The notes under the pieces are model-generated. The model had not been told where the DNA came from and did not search any database. It worked only from the letters and a program-made list of their open reading frames with translations. The position numbers and the translations under genes are program-made. Shown here in pieces: positions 1 to 4,758 of a DNA stretch of 8,431 nt. This stretch comes from Clostridia bacterium. GTDB lineage: Bacteria > Bacillota > Sulfobacillia > SLMV01. Numbering within the stretch: position 1 is the first letter of the stretch; each line of letters starts with the position of its first letter. The DNA lies in contig SLGS01000232.1 in assembly GCA_007136565.1 (NCBI GenBank), forward strand, positions 1 through 8,431, written 5' to 3'.

Positions 1-85
1 GAGTTCCGGCGCAGCCTACGTGGCAATGCCCTTCGGCCTGCAGCTTGCGGGCCCATTCACCGCCTTCCGGATATCGGGTTCTCAC
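1..85 (-). CDS. Possible 5' end of a minus-strand gene, cut by the window edge
   Basis: Read from a GTG at position 85 leftwards, the minus strand gives 28 codons without a stop and runs off the window. The product begins MRTRYPEGGEW and continues ARKLQAEGHCHVGCAGT. The composition is protein-like, and the opening resembles the start of small cupin-type proteins (R-[YW]-P-[DE]-G, then an acidic helix), but no cupin metal motif lies inside the fragment, so this is only a hunch. An in-frame stop lies just upstream and no better start is available. The ribosome binding site is poor: GGAG sits only three bases before the GTG. A candidate promoter lies upstream at 140-168. The complementary plus frame (2-160) is also open and has similar codon composition, so the strand is not certain. 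Confidence 0.27.
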   Translation of the reverse strand, partial: MRTRYPEGGEWARKLQAEGHCHVGCAGT

Positions 86-139
86 TATCTCCGACTCACT
101 GTACCCCGGTTGCGACGGTTACTCTCCCCGCGCATCGCT

Positions 140-168
140 TTTATTCATTCATCATGGTAATGGATCAA
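140..168 (-). promoter_or_regulatory. Weak sigma-A-like promoter candidate for the left-edge gene
   Basis: On the minus strand, TTGATC (163-168) and AATAAA (140-145) are separated by exactly 17 bp. Each matches the TTGACA/TATAAT consensus at four of six positions. The spacing and the roughly 50-nt leader to the GTG at 85 are suitable. Matches of this quality also arise by chance in an AT-richer patch like this one. Confidence 0.2.
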
Positions 169-316
169 AACCTATCACCTTCCCGCGTGGTTGTCAATCG
201 CTTACCCCCTACCATAGCGAACGGGAATGCTGGAGGGTGGTTAATCTTCCCCTCGGGGGTGAGGATTCAAACGGCCCGCATTGGGAAAGGATTCCGGGAG
301 TGTGGAGTAAAGGATT

Positions 317-330
317 TCCGTGGCCACGGA
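317..330. repeat. Perfect 14-bp palindrome TCCGTGGCCACGGA
   Basis: The 14 bases equal their own reverse complement. The same half-sites, CCGTGG and CCACGG, recur at 1512-1532 with a 9-bp gap, just before the ribosome binding site of the cobalamin-binding protein gene. This could be an operator or a chance GC-rich palindrome; no adjacent gene start supports a regulatory role. Confidence 0.35.
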
Positions 331-688
331 GGTACGCCTTCTGACGAATTCCTGCTCGATTTGAGCCGGCCCTAGGCTCGGTATGAAGGGTCGATATCGC
401 ATGGCAGGCATCCTTTGAATCCGCGAAGGCGGAAGGATTCGGAGCCGTGGGATTGGTGGGAGACATCGGTCGGCGCGGGCCCGCATGGGGTATTACGATC
501 CCTATCGGATGGGATGCGTAGGGAAGGACGGTTCGGTGTCCATTGCAGGTATCGTTTGCATGAAGCGATGGGGATGTCGGCTTGCTGGAATCGGTACTCG
601 TCGGCCGAGTATTGGCGCATGGGACGCGAGTTCGGCACGACTCCCGACATTGCGGGACGTGGAAGCATGGCTGCAAAGGCACGGTCCG

Positions 689-1045
689 TTAGCTCCCTTT
701 TGAGACCGCTGGCCGTAAATGGGGCAGCTCAGCCCCATCGGCAATGCCAAATGCGATCAACACCGGCGAAGGGAGATCCGCCAGTGAGCAAACGAGGAAG
801 GATGCAAAGAAGAATGGGCGCGCATGCGCCGTCCATCGAAAGAACTCGATCATATTGCTGCGGGAGGCCACGAGGTGATAGTAGGCCAGGACCGCGCTCA
901 ACATGCTCACCACACCGATCCAAACCTCGTTGGTTTCGGTTACGCACAATGCAGAACATTGGATCTTCGGGACCAGTATCAATACACCGGCGACAACAAA
1001 CAGGTAGATGGAGAATGCACGGATGCCCGTCTTCGCTTGGCTCAT
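689..1045 (-). CDS. Small polytopic membrane protein of unknown function
   Basis: The product has 118 residues with about four hydrophobic segments: roughly 10-27 (YLFVVAGVLILV core), 41-60 (VWIGVVSMLSAVLAYYHLVA), 77-89 and 94-105. Around residues 37-42 there is an ETNEVW motif, and before the third segment an FFRWT motif. Both fit a widespread family of uncharacterised bacterial membrane proteins of about 115-120 residues, which I recognise by pattern and not by name. I chose the ATG at 1045 over the GTG at 1054 because GAGAGGTG sits six bases upstream of that ATG, while the GTG lies inside the ribosome binding site. The last 20 residues are less hydrophobic than is usual for this pattern, so some C-terminal divergence or decay is possible. 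It stands alone, pointing away from the plus-strand cluster. No function can be assigned. Confidence 0.7.
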   Translation of the reverse strand: MSQAKTGIRAFSIYLFVVAGVLILVPKIQCSALCVTETNEVWIGVVSMLSAVLAYYHLVASRSNMIEFFRWTAHARPFFFASFLVCSLADLPSPVLIAFGIADGAELPHLRPAVSKGS

Positions 1046-1264
1046 AGCCGGCACCTCTCATTGTCAATGATCTCTTGGAGTCCGAGTTTAGCTGGGCATA
1101 CGATGACGTTGACGATTCCCGGGACTGACCCGAGTAGAGGCCGATATATTGTGCAAGCGGGTTTGCCCACGAGGTCGGAGTCCGTATCCCCGCGACGGGG
1201 TATAATCTCAGTAGTGCCGATATCGATGCGGGAGGCGGGATCCGGTGACAATCTATCGGTTGTA

Positions 1265-1277
1265 GATAAGCATATTG
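1265..1277. repeat. 13-bp direct repeat GATAAGCATATTG, copy 1
   Basis: Identical to 1460-1472, with 195 bp between the starts. This copy is preceded by TTGTA, giving TTGTAGATA overlapping its left end; copy 2 is followed by an overlapping TTGTAGATA on its right. Both copies are AT-rich islands in otherwise GC-rich DNA, upstream of the cobalamin-binding protein gene. They may be protein binding sites or remnants of a short duplication. Confidence 0.5.
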
Positions 1278-1459
1278 CGTCGGGAGGAAACCGCGAGCTG
1301 CTTGAGGCGGTAACGAGATTGGTTGGACGGGGATATCGGAGCGAGGGGATATTTGCCGATCCAATCCGCGTAGAGTGAAGATGTGTTTGCCCCGTTGAAG
1401 ATACAATGCCGCCGGCGAAACTGCTGAGGTCTTCGTGGGGGAGGATGCGACCCATGTCG

Positions 1460-1472
1460 GATAAGCATATTG
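1460..1472. repeat. 13-bp direct repeat GATAAGCATATTG, copy 2
   Basis: Exact second copy of 1265-1277, located 77 bp before the GTG start at 1549. It is bracketed by CATGT (1453-1457) and ACATG (1478-1482), which form a short interrupted inverted repeat. The distance to the start would suit an operator or an upstream activator site, but this is inference. Confidence 0.5.
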
Positions 1473-1511
1473 TAGATACATGCCAATCGAGTGGGTTTAG
1501 GGAATATCGGG

Positions 1512-1532
1512 CCGTGGCCAATTCGTCCACGG
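1512..1532 (+). promoter_or_regulatory. Stem-loop immediately upstream of a ribosome binding site
   Basis: CCGTGG (1512-1517) and CCACGG (1527-1532) can pair over a 9-nt loop. The stem ends two bases before the purine-rich GAGGAGG at 1535-1541 that serves the GTG at 1549. A hairpin at this distance could influence ribosome access. It could equally be a dyad operator, since the same half-sites form the perfect palindrome at 318-329. Confidence 0.35.
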
Positions 1533-1548
1533 ATGAGGAGGGTGCAAA

Positions 1549-2622
1549 GTGAGCTTGCTGAAAACTCTTGATGACCCGAGAACGAAGGAAATTGCCCGCG
1601 AAGTATTCGAGCGCCAGTTCCAACAGGATCCTCACCTGGACAACGAATACGATGATCGTCGAAAGTCCCGTATGTACGAGGATATTCTCTACAATTTGTC
1701 GTTTCTTCATACGGCGATTCGCTTCGATGATCCCGATATCTTCAGGGACTACAGCGTGTGGATTTTCCATCTGCTTCGGAATCTAATGAAAGATTTGCAC
1801 CCCGATCGAGTGAAGGATCATATGCTCGATCACTACCGCATCTTGGAAGCGGTCTTGTCCGAAAAGGAGCCGGATACCGACCAGTCTGCCATGGCGCGTT
1901 GCCTGAAGGCCGGGATGGAGGCGATTCGGGCAATCGATGTTCCGTACCCTCTGTCACATCGCTTCCAAAAAGAGCCGTATGCTCAAGAGAAACAGGAGTA
2001 CCTAGACCTCATCCTGCGCTCGGATACGCGGGGAGTGATCCAATACGCACAGGAGTTGGTTGATTCGGGCATGCCCCTGGAGGATCTTTACGTTAACCTC
2101 ATCCAAGAGGCTATGTATGAGATCGGCGAGCTTTGGCACCAGAATGAAATCACCGTGGACAAAGAACACTACGCCACATCGGTCTCCCAGATGGTGCTTT
2201 CCCGGTATTATGAAGAGATATTCGGCCGACCCCGTATCGGCAAGACTCTGCTTAGTTGTTGTGTTGGCAGTGAACTCCACGAAATGGGAGCGCGGATGCT
2301 ATCCGACCTGTTCGAGTATCATGGATGGGACAGTGTGTACCTGGGTGCAGCCGTGCCGGTCCCGGCATTGCTCCATGCCGTGCAAGAGCACGAGCCGGAT
2401 CTGCTGGCCTTGTCGGTGACCATGACTCCGCACCTGGTGCAATGTGTGGACATGGTGGATGCCGTTCGCGCCCGATTCCCGGACCTGAAGATTGCCGTGG
2501 GTGGACGGGCATTCGCTACTGGCCCCGACCTTTGGCGCAAGATCAATGCGGATACTTGCGAGACCACGGCGGTGGACTTGATCCAGTGGGCAAAAGAGCA
2601 TATCGCGGGTGAGGAAGGATAG
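1549..2622 (+). CDS. Cobalamin-binding sensor protein with a CarH-type B12 module and no DNA-binding domain
   Basis: A 357-residue soluble protein. Residues 1 to about 125 are a mostly helical domain of unknown function. About 145-225 is the four-helix cap found in B12-dependent regulators and methionine synthase. About 230-350 is a Rossmann-like B12-binding domain. The E-x-H-x-x-G signature is E242-H244-G247, with H244 the expected lower cobalt ligand; SVT at 289-291 and GGR at 318-320 match the nucleotide-tail binding loops. In the cap, W196-x9-E206-H207 is the motif that covers the adenosyl group in CarH, and V203 and H197 match CarH V138 and H132. Unlike CarH there is no MerR-type helix-turn-helix. 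The GTG start has GGAGG seven bases upstream. The gene is followed after 5 bp by a diguanylate cyclase gene, so I infer that it senses adenosylcobalamin or light and passes the signal to that enzyme. A non-light B12 sensor is the main alternative. Confidence 0.88.
   Translation: MSLLKTLDDPRTKEIAREVFERQFQQDPHLDNEYDDRRKSRMYEDILYNLSFLHTAIRFDDPDIFRDYSVWIFHLLRNLMKDLHPDRVKDHMLDHYRILEAVLSEKEPDTDQSAMARCLKAGMEAIRAIDVPYPLSHRFQKEPYAQEKQEYLDLILRSDTRGVIQYAQELVDSGMPLEDLYVNLIQEAMYEIGELWHQNEITVDKEHYATSVSQMVLSRYYEEIFGRPRIGKTLLSCCVGSELHEMGARMLSDLFEYHGWDSVYLGAAVPVPALLHAVQEHEPDLLALSVTMTPHLVQCVDMVDAVRARFPDLKIAVGGRAFATGPDLWRKINADTCETTAVDLIQWAKEHIAGEEG
2611..2618 (+). promoter_or_regulatory. Ribosome binding site deciding a TTG start
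   Basis: GAGGAAGG lies inside the last codons of the upstream gene, nine bases before the TTG at 2628. Its strength and position support TTG as the real start of the diguanylate cyclase and suggest translational coupling across the 5-bp junction. Confidence 0.65.
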
Positions 2623-2627
2623 GGGTA

Positions 2628-3668
2628 TTGCCGAGTTTCCTGGTGTTTACAGACCAAAATGGTGGCATCCGAGATGTTCTCTGGAGCGATCCGGTGTACC
2701 TGGTGCACGGCAGCTTGGAGTCCCTGCAGGAATTGTTTACTCCTGCGTCTCGTTCCAGCCTTGACGAGGCTTATGGATCTCGCGCGGGCGAAAAGCAGAT
2801 ATGGATCGCGGGGCTGCAATTGATCGAGACACCGGATCCGATGGATCTTTACGTATTGCGCCAGGAGGAACACACGCTCGTCTTTGGTCTCGAGTCGAGT
2901 TTATGCAGGGACGCTTGCAAGGGCGATGCATTCGGGGAAATCTTGGCGAGACTCTTGCGAATAATCCAGGGACTTTCGGAGAAGGTGATGGTGGCCGGTA
3001 GCGATGCGACCAAGAGGCAATTCGAGCAGATCCAGATGATGAACAATGAGTTAATGAATACTCGCCGAAGCCTGCAAAAAGCCAATGTGCAACTGGCAAA
3101 GCTGAACGCGGAACTAAATAATCGGTTGGTGAAAGATCCCCTGACAGGGTTGATTAGTCGTTACCAGTATGCTTCGGAAATCCAGATGATGATCGAACAA
3201 AATCCCGGCAAACTGGGCTTATTTTGCTTTATTGATCTCGACGATTTCAAATCCGTCAACGACCGATATGGGCACTCCGTCGGCGATGCCTACCTGGTGG
3301 AGTTCGCCCGCCGCCTACATTGCCTGCCTCTGGAGAACACGTTGGCATTGCGTATCGCGGGGGACGAGTTTGGACTCTTCGTATACGGTCTGGATTCTGC
3401 GGACGAGGAATCGTTGGAACGCATTTGGCAGACCGTTCTGACGAGCACAACCGGTCGGCCGATTAATGTGAACGGCAATTCTTTGCCCGTTTCTATCAGC
3501 CTGGGCATGGCCGTCTACGGACGGGACACCGAGCACGTCTACGAGATGATCGATCTCGCCGATTTTGCCATGTACCAGGCCAAAAGAGCCGGGAAGAACC
3601 GATTCCGGATCTTTTCTCGATCAGAGTTCGATGAGCACAGGGAGAAGGCGGGGGGGCTTCGGGATTAA
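2628..3668 (+). CDS. GGDEF-domain diguanylate cyclase
   Basis: A 346-residue cytoplasmic protein with no membrane segment. Residues 1 to about 115 form an alpha/beta N-terminal domain, perhaps PAS-like, that I cannot assign. About 125-168 is a Gln/Asn/Leu-rich coiled-coil linker, and about 169-330 a full GGDEF domain. Catalytic landmarks are present: DPLTGL (170-175), FIDLDDFK (201-208, metal-binding Asp), ND-x-x-GH-x-x-GD (211-220), the active-site loop as AGDEF (244-248) and the closing MYQAKRAGKNR (315-325). Ala for the first Gly is common among active cyclases, so it should make cyclic-di-GMP from two GTP. The RxxD inhibitory site expected before the loop reads LENT (235-238), suggesting no product inhibition there. 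The coiled coil fits activation by dimerisation. The upstream B12-binding protein is the obvious partner. Confidence 0.93.
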   Translation: MPSFLVFTDQNGGIRDVLWSDPVYLVHGSLESLQELFTPASRSSLDEAYGSRAGEKQIWIAGLQLIETPDPMDLYVLRQEEHTLVFGLESSLCRDACKGDAFGEILARLLRIIQGLSEKVMVAGSDATKRQFEQIQMMNNELMNTRRSLQKANVQLAKLNAELNNRLVKDPLTGLISRYQYASEIQMMIEQNPGKLGLFCFIDLDDFKSVNDRYGHSVGDAYLVEFARRLHCLPLENTLALRIAGDEFGLFVYGLDSADEESLERIWQTVLTSTTGRPINVNGNSLPVSISLGMAVYGRDTEHVYEMIDLADFAMYQAKRAGKNRFRIFSRSEFDEHREKAGGLRD

Positions 3669-4188
3669 TGCGCGGAGCTTGAGTCGAGCGGCTTTGGGCG
3701 TGGTACTTATCGTCACCTTTCTTACGCTCTTTCGCGGTATGAGTAACATTTTGAATGCCCTCTTGGTCCCGCTGACCATGATCTCGGTCACAGAACCGGA
3801 AAGCCCCAGGAATCGGGCTGTTTTCACGCTGGCCGCGGTACTTGTAGTGTCCCTGCTCTATCCGTATCAACTGGTGTTCATGCTACTCTACGTGCTCATG
3901 AGCGCAGCTTATCGCCAGATGAAGCAACGGGATGTTTCCGTTGGCCTGCAGGTGTTGGGCCTGGGGATCCTATCTCAAATTGGGTTCTGGGCGGCGATCT
4001 TGGGCACCGATGCGTTTTTCGGCACCAGGATCAACGCATTCATGCTGATGCTGGCCGGGGGCAGTCTGCCCCGGATGCTGCTGATCCTGTTGCTTGAAGG
4101 GTTTGCGATCGCGGTGGGTTTGGTGTTCGGCATACGCTTCCTCGAAAGGACCTTGAACAGGATCGATCTTTCTTCCAGCGACGGATGA
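3631..4188 (+). CDS. Multi-pass membrane protein, third gene of the B12/GGDEF cluster
   Basis: The 185-residue product has a basic N-terminus (residues 1-19), then about four or five hydrophobic segments: roughly 20-52, 63-92, 104-127, 134-143 and 147-168, with a short polar tail (RTLNRIDLSSSDG). I do not recognise the family; the pattern is loosely like predicted-permease or DUF2232-type proteins. The ATG at 3631 overlaps the cyclase gene by 38 bp and has only a weak AGAG upstream. The better-looking junction is TAATG at 3666-3670, with purine-rich sequence before it, but that ATG is in another frame and stops after four codons. A frameshift between 3668 and about 3690, or a non-standard start, is therefore possible. 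Clustering suggests a role with the cyclase at the membrane, which is inference. Confidence 0.72.
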   Translation: MSTGRRRGGFGINARSLSRAALGVVLIVTFLTLFRGMSNILNALLVPLTMISVTEPESPRNRAVFTLAAVLVVSLLYPYQLVFMLLYVLMSAAYRQMKQRDVSVGLQVLGLGILSQIGFWAAILGTDAFFGTRINAFMLMLAGGSLPRMLLILLLEGFAIAVGLVFGIRFLERTLNRIDLSSSDG

Positions 4189-4394
4189 TCAAAGCGGCAA
4201 CGCCGTGACCTAAGGCGGGAGTGACAGCATCCCATAACCTCCGGAACGGGCCCACCATTTGCCTGGTGTCAGGGCTTGCTCTGTCACCCATCCCCCGTGA
4301 AGATGCGCTCCGCGGTGAACTCGGCACCGATGAGTGTAGCGCCTCCCCCTCAAGGCGCATCTTGATCGGGATGAAATGGTTATCCTTTCCGATT

Positions 4395-4418
4395 GGTGCG
4401 AGGGCGTCCCGGCGCACC
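4395..4418. repeat. Stem-loop with a two-part stem
   Basis: GGTGCG (4395-4400) pairs with CGCACC (4413-4418), and inside it GGG pairs with CCC around a CGT loop. It is the first of three stem-loops packed into about 90 bp after the membrane protein gene, consistent with a structured transcript end or RNA element. Confidence 0.45.
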
Positions 4419-4438
4419 CCTTGAGGACACGGGTTGCC

Positions 4439-4458
4439 CCCTCGCCCAGTTTCGAGGG
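4439..4458. repeat. Stem-loop CCCTCG/CGAGGG
   Basis: Six base pairs around an 8-nt loop, lying between the stem-loop at 4395-4418 and the palindrome at 4465-4486. On its own it is weak; its interest lies in the tandem arrangement. Confidence 0.4.
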
Positions 4459-4464
4459 CGCCTG

Positions 4465-4486
4465 GACCGCTCCCGCGGGAGCGGTC
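4465..4486 (+). terminator. Perfect 22-nt palindrome, possible terminator
   Basis: The sequence runs GACCGCTCC, then CGCG, then GGAGCGGTC: a 9-bp GC-rich stem with a 4-nt loop, wholly self-complementary. It is followed by TTACC, not a run of T, so an intrinsic terminator is only partly supported. It lies 277 bp after the stop of the membrane protein gene and before the lipoprotein gene, a reasonable place for a transcript end. A dimeric-protein operator is an alternative. Confidence 0.4.
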
Positions 4487-4758
4487 TTACCGGTGATGCA
4501 TCAAAGAAGAGATGAAGACCAGGTCGATGCCACCAGGGAGTGTTCCATGTTTCGGCTACGCATCGCCTGATCTCTGTAAGTATGTGAGGCGGTGATCGAG
4601 GGTCTCGGCCAGACCATTCCCCGCCGGGTGATCGGAGAAATAGATTAATCGAGTTGAGTCAGGGTAGCGTGGGGATGGCTCTCGGATTTGATTCGGGAAC
4701 ATTGCTACCGCTCGGTCGTCAAATAGTCGCAACGACAAGAATCCCAAGATCTGGGGGT

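Larger units (their letters stand above)
86..688. other. Gap of about 600 bp with no supportable gene
   Basis: Several long open frames exist on both strands here, but their products are rich in Arg, Pro, Ser, His and Cys and lack hydrophobic periodicity or recognisable motifs. They look like chance frames in GC-rich DNA. The stretch contains a perfect 14-bp palindrome at 317-330, a GAGCC/GGCTC stem at 363-379, a GAATCC/GGATTC inverted repeat at 417-440 and a 10-bp GC palindrome at 475-484. It may be decayed coding sequence, but no parent gene can be recognised. Confidence 0.5.
1055..1548. other. Intergenic region between divergent genes
   Basis: About 490 bp separates the minus-strand membrane protein gene from the plus-strand cobalamin-binding protein gene, so promoters for both should lie here. 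I found no convincing -35/-10 pair on either strand; TATAAT at 1201-1206 lacks a partner -35 at 16-18 bp. Open frames crossing the region have non-protein-like composition. The notable elements are a 13-bp direct repeat (1265 and 1460) and a stem-loop at 1512-1532. No cobalamin riboswitch B12-box was seen, although the next gene binds B12. Confidence 0.5.
4189..4758. other. Structured gap of about 570 bp with no gene
   Basis: No open frame here has protein-like composition. The region is dense in inverted repeats: AAGATGCGC (4300-4308) with GCGCATCTT (4355-4363) enclosing CGGTG/CACCG (4313-4329); GGTGCG/CGCACC (4395-4418); CCCTCG/CGAGGG (4439-4458); a perfect palindrome (4465-4486); and GGTCT/AGACC (4601-4615). 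GGTGATCG occurs twice, near 4591 and 4627. No promoter for the downstream lipoprotein gene could be identified with confidence. Confidence 0.5.

Noticed and set aside
2..160. Open plus-strand frame at the left edge (SSGAAYVAMPFGLQLAG at its start)
   Set aside because: The first 20 residues look protein-like, but the rest is Arg/Leu/Ser-rich; it is the complement of the minus-strand frame at 1-85, which reads slightly better. Neither can be proved without flanking sequence.
45..344. Open frame of 99 codons on the plus strand
   Set aside because: The product has a composition typical of spurious frames, with no motif and no ribosome binding site.
209..682. Open frame of 157 codons on the minus strand
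   Set aside because: The product is rich in Pro, Ser, His, Arg and Cys and has no hydrophobic pattern, as expected from a chance frame in GC-rich DNA.
415..1047. Open frame of 210 codons on the plus strand
   Set aside because: It is antisense to the better-supported membrane protein gene over more than half its length; the product is Arg/Ser/Pro/Cys-rich without motifs, and no ribosome binding site is evident.
729..1481. Open frame of 250 codons on the minus strand
   Set aside because: It overlaps the membrane protein gene in another frame, and its product is low-complexity and Ser/Pro/Arg-rich.
1055..1548. Cobalamin riboswitch upstream of the B12-binding gene
   Set aside because: No B12-box (AGYCAGGAGACCTGCC-like) or matching core was found on the plus strand.
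1042..1770. Open frame of 242 codons on the minus strand
   Set aside because: It runs antisense into the start of the B12-binding protein, whose frame is far better supported, and shows no domain.
4654..4758. N-terminal extension of the lipoprotein to the TTG at 4654
   Set aside because: It would place 35 residues before a clear lipoprotein signal peptide, which must be N-terminal to work.
4189..4758. Cyclic-di-GMP riboswitch in the gap after the cyclase cluster
   Set aside because: The conserved GEMM core sequences and tetraloop-receptor pattern were not found; the stems present do not match that fold.
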